15,006 bases of DNA. Origin: CAZHUM01 sp046484045 (GTDB lineage Archaea; Thermoplasmatota; Thermoplasmata; Halarchaeoplasmatales; Halarchaeoplasmataceae). Within the stretch, counting starts at the first letter, position 1. Each line of letters starts with the position of its first letter. The position numbers and the translations under genes were made by a program. Below the pieces are notes generated by a model. It was not told the DNA's origin, ran no database searches, and worked only from the letters and a program-made list of their open reading frames with translations. Where the stretch lies: the NCBI GenBank assembly GCA_046484045.1, contig JAWOBZ010000077.1, forward strand, positions 1 through 15,006, given 5' to 3'. Shown piece after piece: positions 1 to 7,795 of the stretch.

Positions 1-641
1 CCGTCGAACTGTAAGTAAACCGTATGCAGACCTGCATCCACACACTTCTGCGCATAGTCATCTATATTGGCTAATTTCAATCCGTTGGTAGCCACTTGAA
101 CTTGAGCGAAACCCATGTCCGAGGCGGCTTTTACGACCTTGAAGAAATCAGGATGAACGGTGGGTTCTCCGCCTGCCAGTTGAACGGCTGGTGTCGGCAC
201 GGGTTTCTCGTCTCTCAAGGTTTGAAGCATCTGTACTATCTGCTCGAAAGAAGGTTCGTACACGTAACCGGCAGCGTTGGCGTTGGCGAAACAGATCGGG
301 CAGTTCATGTTACATCTATTCGTTAGATCAACGTTAGCTAGACAGGTATGGCTCTTGTGTAGATTACACAGTCCGCAGTTATCTGGACAGCTGGTCGCCC
401 CGGTTATCTTTGGATTGTCCACGCCGGTTCCGTCGAAGGCCCAATTCTCAGCCTTCAAGTACATATCGACATCAGACCAAACGACACCCTCGAACTTACC
501 GTGTTCCGGACATTCCTTCTGGATCACGACCTTACCGTCCTTCTCTTTAATTGTTGCTGGTATGATCTTTTTACATTCTGGACAGAGGGATCCAGTTTTT
601 TTAGGAAGTCCTTTAGGTAAACTTGATTTTTGTATGACCAT
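1..641 (-). CDS. tes: Tes-like radical SAM protein (tetraether lipid synthase family), N-terminal part, runs off the left edge
   Basis: I translated this frame leftward from the ATG at 641-639; about 213 residues are inside the window and the gene continues beyond base 1. In order it shows a small Cys motif (CPEC near residue 20, CPEHG near 44), then a CPDNCGLCNLHKSHTCL segment (about 85-101), then the radical SAM cluster motif CNMNCPICF (C-x3-C-x2-C, about 110), a GGEP motif that contacts SAM, and the strand ending TVYLQFD. This exact order of motifs is that of the MJ0619 family, whose characterised members couple two archaeal lipid tails through a C-C bond to make tetraether lipids at the membrane. 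The N-terminus is complete: an in-frame stop lies just upstream. The gene is divergent from a TrmB regulator and shares a 62-bp promoter region with it. A paralogous radical SAM enzyme of the same architecture but other substrate cannot be excluded, because the C-terminal half is not visible. Confidence 0.78.
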   Translation of the reverse strand, partial: MVIQKSSLPKGLPKKTGSLCPECKKIIPATIKEKDGKVVIQKECPEHGKFEGVVWSDVDMYLKAENWAFDGTGVDNPKITGATSCPDNCGLCNLHKSHTCLANVDLTNRCNMNCPICFANANAAGYVYEPSFEQIVQMLQTLRDEKPVPTPAVQLAGGEPTVHPDFFKVVKAASDMGFAQVQVATNGLKLANIDDYAQKCVDAGLHTVYLQFD

Positions 642-672
642 ATTATCGGAAACATCAGAAAATTAGATAAGA

Positions 673-684
673 CTTAAATATTTT
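673..684. promoter_or_regulatory. Shared TATA box between tes-like gene and TrmB-like regulator
   Basis: The stretch CTTAAATATTTT contains the palindrome AAATATTT, so it reads as an archaeal TATA box on both strands. Its centre is about 25 bp before the rightward ATG at 704, which predicts a leaderless or nearly leaderless transcript. It is about 37 bp before the leftward ATG at 641, which would give a leader of roughly 12 nt. It is the only strong TATA-like element I see in the 62-bp gap. The assignment rests on spacing and composition only. Confidence 0.6.
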
Positions 685-690
685 GTAGCG

Positions 691-702
691 ATTAGAGCTA
701 AT
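691..702. promoter_or_regulatory. Inverted repeat over the regulator's start, candidate operator
   Basis: ATTAG-AG-CTAAT has 5-bp arms with a 2-bp spacer, ending one base before the ATG at 704 and lying at the predicted transcription start. A protein bound here would block initiation, so autoregulation by the TrmB-like protein is a reasonable guess. The arms are short and AT-rich, so chance is possible. Confidence 0.3.
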
Positions 703-703
703 A

Positions 704-1429
704 ATGATGAAAAAATCGGTAGAAAACAAGGATTTTAGGAAGGAATATGATCACATATCTGAAGGGCTGCAGCAGTTCGGTTTGACAGAGTATCAAGCGA
801 GGACTTACACATCACTTGTAGCTCTCGGTGTAGCGGATGCAGATACAATAGCCACCACGGCAGAACTCCCGAGGACCTCGGTTTACAAGGCACTGGATCA
901 TCTTCACGACATAGGGTACGTTGTTGTCAGTAAGGGCAGACCCAGGATCTACAGACCGGTGAAACCCGTGGATATCAAGGCACGGCTCAACGGTAAAATA
1001 GATGAAGTCTTCGGCAGGCTGAACACCATCTACGAGGTACTTTCCGAGAGGGGAGAACCGCAGGTCGTGTACACCATAAATGGAAAGAAGAAAGTCATGG
1101 ACAAGATCGCTGAGTTCGTGAAGAGAACGGACGAAGATGTCGTTATCTCGTCCCCGCGTTTCTCCGAGGTGCTCAAATATGTAGAGGACGAGTTCAGAGG
1201 TGCGGTAAAGAGGGGAGTAGCCGTCACGATAATAACCACCTACGGGGAGAGAGTCATCGATGGAGTCGATGTAGAAAGAAGAGAGAGACTGATAGCAACG
1301 GATATGATAAGCGACGGAAAGCGGGCTCTGCTTGCTTCTCCTGGATTCGAAGCATGCGGCTACACCAACAATCCATCACTCTCACAGCACCTGGTCAACT
1401 TCATGGATATCTTGATGAAGAGGGGCTGA
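704..1429 (+). CDS. TrmB-family transcriptional regulator
   Basis: This 241-residue protein starts with a winged helix of the TrmB type (about residues 20-95). It has the signature FGLTEYQARTYTSLVALGVA, a recognition helix around LPRTSVYKALDHL, and a wing with GRPRIYRP. A short helical linker leads to a C-terminal alpha/beta domain (about 115-241) that resembles the phospholipase-D-like ligand or dimerisation domain of many archaeal TrmB proteins; no paired HKD catalytic motifs are visible. Family members are DNA-binding repressors or activators, often sugar-responsive, but the ligand cannot be read here. Two ATG codons are adjacent at 704 and 707. No Shine-Dalgarno is evident, and the TATA box about 25 bp upstream fits leaderless initiation. 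The divergent Tes-like gene is the obvious candidate target, which would suggest control of membrane lipid make-up (inference). Confidence 0.87.
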   Translation: MMKKSVENKDFRKEYDHISEGLQQFGLTEYQARTYTSLVALGVADADTIATTAELPRTSVYKALDHLHDIGYVVVSKGRPRIYRPVKPVDIKARLNGKIDEVFGRLNTIYEVLSERGEPQVVYTINGKKKVMDKIAEFVKRTDEDVVISSPRFSEVLKYVEDEFRGAVKRGVAVTIITTYGERVIDGVDVERRERLIATDMISDGKRALLASPGFEACGYTNNPSLSQHLVNFMDILMKRG

Positions 1430-1452
1430 GTGGAATAGGTTTAATATTCCAC
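1430..1452. terminator. Hairpin at the convergent junction, candidate bidirectional terminator
   Basis: GTGGAATA (1430-1437) is perfectly complementary to TATTCCAC (1445-1452), with a 7-nt loop. It begins one base after the TrmB-like stop codon and covers the last codons (V-E-Y-stop) of the leftward propeller gene, so both genes end within the same stem. There is no long T-run on either side, so it is not a classical intrinsic terminator. It may instead protect 3' ends. Confidence 0.4.
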
Positions 1453-4400
1453 CGTCCAAGTGACCACGTAGTCAGCATCGTTGTAAACCCAGTACCCTTC
1501 TCCGGCGGTCATGGTATATGTACTTAGATCGTATATGTATTCCAGATTGTACTCTCTGCTCGCATTGAACACTCCTATCTTAGTAACTTCTCCCGGAAGT
1601 ATATCAATGGCCGATCTGTCAGTATTAGATGGATAACCAACCATGTTCCAGCCCGGTGCTAGCTCGATATCGGTGCTCGTAGGTTCTAAGCCGACTATAG
1701 TTAACGTATCGTCCGCGGTCATGTGTATCCAGAATCCATTTACGTTACTCAAGCTGTCGATGTTGTTGAAATGGTCCGCCCTCCCGGGAACGTATGAGCT
1801 CCATTCTCCGGGATAATCGTAATTTACCTGCTCTACAATTATATCGTCGATAAACCAGTTTTCACCGTCATCTCCTAGGTACTGCCATGCGATGTACACT
1901 GTGGACTCCCCGGCATATGCACTGAGATCAACCGTCTGGAGTGCCCAGACGTTGTCTGAACGTCCCTGTATGTAAGACGTACTGAAGGTCTTGACGGTAT
2001 CGGTGAAACTCGATGGGGCCTGATCCGTCGTCGATACCTTGATGTAATTCGGATTCGCTGCGTATTCGCCGAATTCGTAACTATCGTAGAATCTCAGTTC
2101 TAATTCTGAAGTACCGGATAGATCTATAGCCTCGCTGATCAGCCATTCATCGTTATTTTGATAATATTCGATGCCCGCCATGTATGTTCCGTCGTACGCA
2201 GGTTCCATATTTCCGTATGTTTGGTGAGTTATCTCCCATTGTTCAGAGACCCACCCAGGAGGTAAAGTTCCACCTTCAAAATCCTGGGTGTAAACGATTT
2301 TGTTATCTTCTCTCACGTTCATCATGACCTTGTCATAGCTACCGTTTATCCCATATGCAGGATCATCTAATATAGAGGTCAGGGAAGTATTCTCAGGCAC
2401 CAATTTGGTCGAAACGAAATTCCATCCGTCGGCTTCACCGCCTGCGGTCAATTCGATATCATATGTATTAGGTCCGATGATCTTGTAGATGTCTCCATGG
2501 TAAGAAACGGCATAAACATATCCTTCGGAATCTATGGCAGGAGAAGAATCAAAATAATCGCCGTTGACTGAACTAAGTACCCATTTTTCGGTTCCATCGG
2601 GATTTAAAGCGTACAAGTTGTTGTCTCGTGAACCTATATAGATAGTTCCGTCAGCCCCGATAACAGGAGAGGAGTCAAAAATATCATCGCCAGTGGTAAA
2701 CCGCCATTTCTCCGTACCATCCGGATTTAAAGCGTACAGGTTATTGTCCTGTGAGCCGAAATATATCGTCCCGTCTGTTCCTATTGCCGGTGATCCTCTT
2801 ATATCGTCGCTAGCTGTGAACCCCCATTTTTGTGTGCCGTTTGAATAAAATGCAATGAGTTTATCATAAAGTCCACCGATATAGATTGTGCCGGTAGGAT
2901 CGATGGCCGGGGTAGAATCGGCACTATATCCAACTGTTGCCCTCCATTTCTCCGTACCATTTGGATTGATGGCAAAGAAATCGTCTCCGCTGGTATGCTT
3001 GCCGATGTATATGGTTCCATCCCTACCTATAGCGGGACTGCTCGAATAGATTATATTATAAGTATTAAAGCTCCATTTCTCCGTACCATTTGGATTGATC
3101 GCATAAACGTTATTGTCGGCTGAGCCTACATAGATCGTTCCGTCCTCGCCGATGGCAGGTGAAGATATCACATCACCACCGGTTGTAAATTTCCATTTTT
3201 CCGTGCCGTCCGGGTTGATCGCATAAAGATTATCGTCATCCGAGCCGACATATATCGTCCCGTTAGGACCTATGGCAGCACTGCCTCTTACTGAATCTCC
3301 GGTAAGGAAGCTCCATTTTCCCGTACCATTTGGATTGATCGCATAAAGGCTGTTGTCATAATATGAACCGATATATATCGTTCCATCCTTCGCTATGGTG
3401 GGATTACTGCCCATGACATAATCATTTAAAGAGTACATCCAATCTATTGTTCCATCAACAAGACTGGTATCGTAAGGACTCTGAGAAGTGCGCCTTATAT
3501 CGTATCCAAAACACGGCCAATCGAGTGTGTTGAAAGTCCATTCGTAGGGTTGGCCCGTTTCACCATAGGTATTGTAATAATTCGAAACTTCCATTGAGAT
3601 GTATTCCTTGTCCCAATCGTTGTGTGTCCATGTGGCAGTGTCGTCAGCCAAGTTGGTCGAAGACCATCCCTGGAATGTCCATCCACCAGGGTCTGTGCCG
3701 TTTGTGTGAATCAGATCCGGTGTGACGGATGTATCCATGGTTTGATCAAATACGATAGTTACATCATTGAAGATCGACGAGGTAAGGCCTTCTTTAGGTG
3801 TAACAGAAACGACTGAGGGCGAAGGTGGACCGATCTTATACAGATTTCCATCGTTAGAACCGATGTAGATGTGTCCGGACGAAGATATCGCCGGGGACGA
3901 TCTTCTTATGTCATCTCCCGTGGTGAAATTCCATATCTCCATTCCATCCTTATCGATCGCATAGACTTTGTTATCCCAGGATCCGATGTAAACGGTTCCC
4001 TCACTGCTGATAGACGGTGATGAGGTAACACTACCGTTGGTTGTAAAGTTCCACTTCATCGTCCCGTCCACCTGCTCGATCGCATACAGCTTATCGTCGT
4101 GTGATCCGATGTAGATCGTTCCGTCACTGTCGATGGCAGGCGAAGAATAGTCTATCAGGTTATTAACATTTGATTTCCACTTCTCCGTTCCATCGGGAGA
4201 TACGGCATAAAGATTACTGTCCTGACATCCGATGTAGATCGTTCCGTCACCGCCGACGGCAGGCGAGGATGTTATCAGATCTCCCAAGGAAAAATTCCAT
4301 TTTTCCGTACCGTCTGGGTTGATGGCGATAAGCTCTCCGGCGTAAGCCCCCACATAGATAGTGCCGTCCGATCCGATAGCCGGAGACGATGTCACCCAAC

Positions 4401-7400
4401 TATCGGTATCCCATGCCCACTTTTGGGTGCCGTCCGAATTAAGGGCATAAAGGTAATTATCATAAGATCCAACGTAGATAGTTCCATCCGTACCGATGAC
4501 CGGCGAAGAGGATACAATACCACCTGTTGTAAAGGTCCACCTTTCAGAGCCATCTGGATTTACAGCATAAACGTTATTATCTGCAGAACCGACATGAATA
4601 GTTCCATCCATGCCGATAGCGGGTGAAGAAGCCACAGGACCACCTGTTGTAAAGCTCCATTTCTCCGTTCCATCCGGATTCATGGCGTACAATATATGGT
4701 CATCGGAACCTACGTAAATCGTTCCGTTACCATCGATAGCCGGAGAAGATCGGATCGCATCACCGGTAGAAAATCTCCATATCTCAGATCCGTCAACAAT
4801 GCTGGTATCGTATGGACTCTGAGACGTACGCCTTATATCGTATCCAAAGCACGGCCAGTCGAGTGTGTTGAACGTCCATTCGTAAGAGTCACCAAGTTCA
4901 TCGAGGTAACTCGAGAAGTTCGACACTTTCAAAGTGATATATTCTTTATCCCAAGCATTGTGTGACCATGTTGCCGTGTCCTCTGTTTTATAAGTTGTCG
5001 ACCAACCCATGAAGGTCCATCCGTCTGGATCCGTACCGTTTATTTGTAATAGATCAGGTGTAACTGAAGTATTCATCCTTTGGTTGAACACGACTTCGAC
5101 ATCATTGGTTATAGATGAGGTCGCTACGTCTTCTGGATATGTTGATACAACTTCCGGATATGGACCACCTATCTTGTACACATTCCCATCGTCTGAACCG
5201 ATATATATAGTCCCGTCTGATGCGATAGCTGGAGAAGAGTTTATAATATCGTTTGAAGTGAATGTCCATCTACAATTACCGTCTGGCATTACGGCATGCA
5301 ATTGATTATCGTTTCCCCCCACATATATGGTTCCATCACCGCCTATCGCCGGAGACGACGTGATAGGTTCTATCATGTTATAAGCCATCACGATAGTACC
5401 GTTTTTTGAGAAGGCATATAAGCTACCGTCACCACATCCTATATAGATCCGCCCATCGTTTCCTACGGCAGGTGATCCTTGAACACTATAATTCATATCT
5501 TTTTTCCAATTTTCCGTTCCGTTGGGATGAGTAGAGTAGAACGTATTACCTGCACCGTGATATACTATACCGTCACTATCTATAGCAGGAGACGAACGAG
5601 AACCTCCTTGATCCCAGATACCCCACTTTTCAGTTCCATTTGGATTGATCGCATGTAATCTAGTACCACCGCATGTGATATAGATCGTTCCGTCATCGGC
5701 TATCGCCGGAGAAGCATCGATGTAACCATGAGTATCGAAAATCCACTTTTCAGTCCCATTTGGATTGATGGCGTAAAGATAAGAGTTTACAGCCCCTATG
5801 TAGATGGTACCGTCTTTTCCTATCACTGGCGAACCTCTAATACTATCACCAGTGGTGAAATTCCACTTTTCGCTACCATCCGATGAATCCAGGGCATATA
5901 GTTTGTGATCCTCTGAACCTATGTAGATTGTACCATCATCACCGATAGCGGGTGAAGACTCTACATCGCCGCCAGTGGTAAAGTGCCATTTCTCCGTACC
6001 GTCCGGGTTGATTGCATAAACATTATTGTCGTTGGAACCTACGTACAGCGTTCCATCAGCATCGATAGCAGGTGAAGATTCAACCGCTCCTCCTGTTGTG
6101 AAGTCCCACTTGTAGGTGCCGTCAACATAACCGGTATCGTAAGGACTCTGCCCTGTATGTTTTATATCATAACTGAAACACGGCCAATCAAGTGTGTTAA
6201 AAGTCCATTGATATGGATCTCCCCAATCTCCCCTTGCGTTCTTATAATTCGATACTTCGAGTGTAATATATTCCTTGTCCCAATCGTTGTGTGTCCAGGT
6301 GACCGTATCATAGGTAACATCGGTTGTCGACCATCCCTGGAATGACCATCCACCCGGGTCTGAACCATCTACTTGTGCGATAGTGGGTGTTACCGACGTA
6401 TCCATCTGATGGTCGAATACTACACTCACTTCTTGGGTGGTTGATGAAGTCATGCCTGCACCAGGTTCAGTGGAAGTAACTTCAGGATCTGGCCCTCCTA
6501 TTGCATATATATAATTATCTCTGGATGAAAAGTAGATGTATCCGTGTGAGCCTATCGCAGGTGAAGATCTTATTGAGTCACCAGAGGTATACTGCCATTT
6601 AATCATCCCAGATGAAGAGACAGCATACAGATTATTATCGTGAGAACCTACATATATCGTTCCATCTGAACCGATCGATGGTGACGACCATACATCATCT
6701 CCTGTCGTTATGTTCCATCTCTCGATACCGTCTGGATAGATGGCATATAATCTGTTATCATGAGATCCAACATAGATCGTGCCATCTGAACCGATAGCCG
6801 GCGAGGAACGCACTTCGCTGCCTGTGGAGAAACTCCACTTTTCAGTGCCATCCGACTTCACAGCGTACAGGTTATTGTCCCATGACCCCACATACACCGT
6901 ACCGTCTTCTGCTATGGCCGGAGAAGAGTTGATGTTTAAGCTAGTAGTAAAGTTCCATTTCTCTGAACCATTATGATTAATAGCATAAAGGTTGTTATCA
7001 TAAGAGCCAACATAGATCGTGCCATCACTCCCGATTGCGGGAGACGAAACCACCCTATCTCCCGTTATGAAATTCCACTTTTCTGTCCCATTTGGATTCA
7101 ACGCATATAATCTATTATCATTAGAACCGACATAGATCGTGCCATCAGGTCCTATCGATGGGGAGGACCATATGTAATCACCCGTTTCGAAGACCCATTT
7201 TTCAGTACCATCGGGATTTACTGCGTATATATTGTTACTGTTAGATCCAACGTAGATGGTACCATCTGAACCAATAGCAGGTGAAGTGGTGATTCCACCT
7301 TCTGCATAAAAGTGCCACTTTTTCGTACCATCTTTGTTCAGAGCATACATGCTACCGACCCAAGAGGTTACATATATCGTTCCATCTGAAGATATTACCG

Positions 7401-7677
7401 GTGTTGCATAAGCATCTGCCCCTGTGTTATAACTCCACTTCTCCGTCCCATCTACATGACTCGTATTGTATGGACTCTGAGAAGTGTGCTTTACATCATG
7501 GCCGAAACAAGGCCAAGCGCTGTTCATCAAGTCCCTCACTTCGTTTTCATCTTCTGATCGGTCTGTATCTGGGATGATCTTTACACCCATCACAACAGTA
7601 AAAGTGCTAGCTAGCAACATCAGTGTGAGTAGAAACACTGACAATTTTTTCTTATAATTACCTTCATCGTTATCCAT
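1441..7677 (-). CDS. Giant secreted surface protein: four 8-bladed PQQ-like beta-propellers with Ig-like spacers and an adhesin-type C-terminus
   Basis: About 2,078 residues. A Lys-rich start and a hydrophobic stretch (about 12-35, KKKLSVFLLTLMLLASTFTV) form a signal peptide or N-terminal anchor. Four propellers follow (about 55-395, 497-840, 940-1283, 1385-1738). Each opens with a WPCF-x-x-D-x-x-x-T-x-Q-SPY linker, then eight ~40-residue blades of the type EKW-x-F-x-TG...SSPAIGSDGTIYVGS-x-DNNLYAIN. Three Ig-like (Big_5-type) domains separate them, with W-x-F-x-GWS and DKEYITLEVSN. The C-terminus has two GWN-type surface domains, the first split by a MAM/cleaved-adhesin jelly-roll (about 1800-1950, FEGGTLPPGW...WLISEAIDLSG). 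No C-terminal membrane anchor or PGF-CTERM motif is seen. Many NGT/NFT sequons suggest N-glycosylation. Blades of this kind usually do not bind PQQ; a binding or scaffold role outside the cell is inferred. An ATG 27 bp upstream (7704) is in frame, but only 7677 has a good Shine-Dalgarno. Confidence 0.92.
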   Translation of the reverse strand: MDNDEGNYKKKLSVFLLTLMLLASTFTVVMGVKIIPDTDRSEDENEVRDLMNSAWPCFGHDVKHTSQSPYNTSHVDGTEKWSYNTGADAYATPVISSDGTIYVTSWVGSMYALNKDGTKKWHFYAEGGITTSPAIGSDGTIYVGSNSNNIYAVNPDGTEKWVFETGDYIWSSPSIGPDGTIYVGSNDNRLYALNPNGTEKWNFITGDRVVSSPAIGSDGTIYVGSYDNNLYAINHNGSEKWNFTTSLNINSSPAIAEDGTVYVGSWDNNLYAVKSDGTEKWSFSTGSEVRSSPAIGSDGTIYVGSHDNRLYAIYPDGIERWNITTGDDVWSSPSIGSDGTIYVGSHDNNLYAVSSSGMIKWQYTSGDSIRSSPAIGSHGYIYFSSRDNYIYAIGGPDPEVTSTEPGAGMTSSTTQEVSVVFDHQMDTSVTPTIAQVDGSDPGGWSFQGWSTTDVTYDTVTWTHNDWDKEYITLEVSNYKNARGDWGDPYQWTFNTLDWPCFSYDIKHTGQSPYDTGYVDGTYKWDFTTGGAVESSPAIDADGTLYVGSNDNNVYAINPDGTEKWHFTTGGDVESSPAIGDDGTIYIGSEDHKLYALDSSDGSEKWNFTTGDSIRGSPVIGKDGTIYIGAVNSYLYAINPNGTEKWIFDTHGYIDASPAIADDGTIYITCGGTRLHAINPNGTEKWGIWDQGGSRSSPAIDSDGIVYHGAGNTFYSTHPNGTENWKKDMNYSVQGSPAVGNDGRIYIGCGDGSLYAFSKNGTIVMAYNMIEPITSSPAIGGDGTIYVGGNDNQLHAVMPDGNCRWTFTSNDIINSSPAIASDGTIYIGSDDGNVYKIGGPYPEVVSTYPEDVATSSITNDVEVVFNQRMNTSVTPDLLQINGTDPDGWTFMGWSTTYKTEDTATWSHNAWDKEYITLKVSNFSSYLDELGDSYEWTFNTLDWPCFGYDIRRTSQSPYDTSIVDGSEIWRFSTGDAIRSSPAIDGNGTIYVGSDDHILYAMNPDGTEKWSFTTGGPVASSPAIGMDGTIHVGSADNNVYAVNPDGSERWTFTTGGIVSSSPVIGTDGTIYVGSYDNYLYALNSDGTQKWAWDTDSWVTSSPAIGSDGTIYVGAYAGELIAINPDGTEKWNFSLGDLITSSPAVGGDGTIYIGCQDSNLYAVSPDGTEKWKSNVNNLIDYSSPAIDSDGTIYIGSHDDKLYAIEQVDGTMKWNFTTNGSVTSSPSISSEGTVYIGSWDNKVYAIDKDGMEIWNFTTGDDIRRSSPAISSSGHIYIGSNDGNLYKIGPPSPSVVSVTPKEGLTSSIFNDVTIVFDQTMDTSVTPDLIHTNGTDPGGWTFQGWSSTNLADDTATWTHNDWDKEYISMEVSNYYNTYGETGQPYEWTFNTLDWPCFGYDIRRTSQSPYDTSLVDGTIDWMYSLNDYVMGSNPTIAKDGTIYIGSYYDNSLYAINPNGTGKWSFLTGDSVRGSAAIGPNGTIYVGSDDDNLYAINPDGTEKWKFTTGGDVISSPAIGEDGTIYVGSADNNVYAINPNGTEKWSFNTYNIIYSSSPAIGRDGTIYIGKHTSGDDFFAINPNGTEKWRATVGYSADSTPAIDPTGTIYIGGLYDKLIAFYSNGTQKWGFTASDDIRGSPAIGTDGTIYFGSQDNNLYALNPDGTEKWRFTTGDDIFDSSPVIGADGTIYIGSRDNNLYALNPDGTEKWVLSSVNGDYFDSSPAIDSEGYVYAVSYHGDIYKIIGPNTYDIELTAGGEADGWNFVSTKLVPENTSLTSILDDPAYGINGSYDKVMMNVREDNKIVYTQDFEGGTLPPGWVSEQWEITHQTYGNMEPAYDGTYMAGIEYYQNNDEWLISEAIDLSGTSELELRFYDSYEFGEYAANPNYIKVSTTDQAPSSFTDTVKTFSTSYIQGRSDNVWALQTVDLSAYAGESTVYIAWQYLGDDGENWFIDDIIVEQVNYDYPGEWSSYVPGRADHFNNIDSLSNVNGFWIHMTADDTLTIVGLEPTSTDIELAPGWNMVGYPSNTDRSAIDILPGEVTKIGVFNASREYNLEYIYDLSTYTMTAGEGYWVYNDADYVVTWTVEY
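2465..7480. repeat. Nested tandem repeats: ~120-bp blade units inside four ~1.33-kb modules
   Basis: The propeller gene repeats at two scales. The blade unit recurs every ~120 bp, eight times per module. The module itself recurs at nearly fixed spacing: the linker element CGTAAGGACT or a close variant falls at 3471, 4809, 6138 and 7467, giving steps of 1338, 1329 and 1329 bp. The linkers of the third and fourth propellers in protein order (DNA near 4800-4870 and 3465-3535) are nearly identical, which suggests that pair was duplicated or homogenised most recently. The fourth module has no Ig-like domain after it and passes into the unique C-terminus. Confidence 0.93.
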
Positions 7678-7683
7678 TCTATC

Positions 7684-7689
7684 CACCTC
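7684..7689 (-). promoter_or_regulatory. Shine-Dalgarno that fixes the propeller gene start
   Basis: On the minus strand GAGGTG lies six bases before the ATG at 7677 and matches the core that pairs with the 3' end of 16S rRNA. The upstream in-frame ATG at 7704 has no such element. Starting at 7677 also places the Lys-rich segment and hydrophobic core close to the N-terminus, as expected for a signal peptide. Confidence 0.65.
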
Positions 7690-7734
7690 GGAAGTATCTC
7701 TCACTTCATCGATAGTTGGTATATCAATCTCGGG

Positions 7735-7746
7735 CGCACATGTGCG
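7735..7746. promoter_or_regulatory. Perfect 12-bp palindrome, candidate operator between the divergent propeller and STAND genes
   Basis: CGCACATGTGCG is a perfect dyad with no spacer. Its centre is about 63 bp from the leftward start (7677) and about 55 bp from the rightward start (7796), close to the middle of the 118-bp gap. It is more GC-rich than its surroundings and is followed by eight T residues (7748-7755). The neighbouring STAND protein has a winged helix and could be the factor that binds it, but nothing in the sequence proves this. Confidence 0.45.
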
Positions 7747-7768
7747 GTTTTTTTTCCATAGAAATAAT

Positions 7769-7777
7769 CAAATAACA
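7769..7777 (+). promoter_or_regulatory. Weak TATA-like element before the STAND gene
   Basis: CAAATAACA is centred about 23 bp before the ATG at 7796, the spacing expected for leaderless archaeal transcripts. No Shine-Dalgarno precedes that ATG. The element is a poor TATA match, hence low confidence. Confidence 0.3.
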
Positions 7778-7795
7778 TCTCATTTATTGACGTAC

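Noticed and set aside
96..666. Two rightward open frames (96-326 and 277-666)
   Set aside because: They are antisense to the radical SAM gene, whose motifs on the minus strand are unambiguous.
2799..6976. Many short open frames on both strands within the propeller gene
   Set aside because: They recur because the repeat DNA recurs, have low-complexity or odd composition and match no family; they are shadows of the blades.
2465..7480. CRISPR-like or non-coding satellite array
   Set aside because: The ~120-bp period keeps one long open frame with a clear beta-propeller blade consensus; there are no short identical repeats with unique spacers.
7678..7704. Upstream ATG (7704) of the propeller gene
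   Set aside because: It lacks a Shine-Dalgarno, while the ATG at 7677 has GAGGTG at ideal spacing inside what would otherwise be coding sequence.
7735..7755. Palindrome plus T8 as an intrinsic terminator
   Set aside because: The dyad has no loop and lies between divergent starts, where no upstream transcript would need to end; an operator is more sensible.
7742..7795. GTG start of the STAND gene 18 codons upstream
   Set aside because: The extra residues come from a T-run (FFF) and the palindrome, and no ribosome site precedes the GTG; the ATG at 7796 begins the winged-helix-like sequence.
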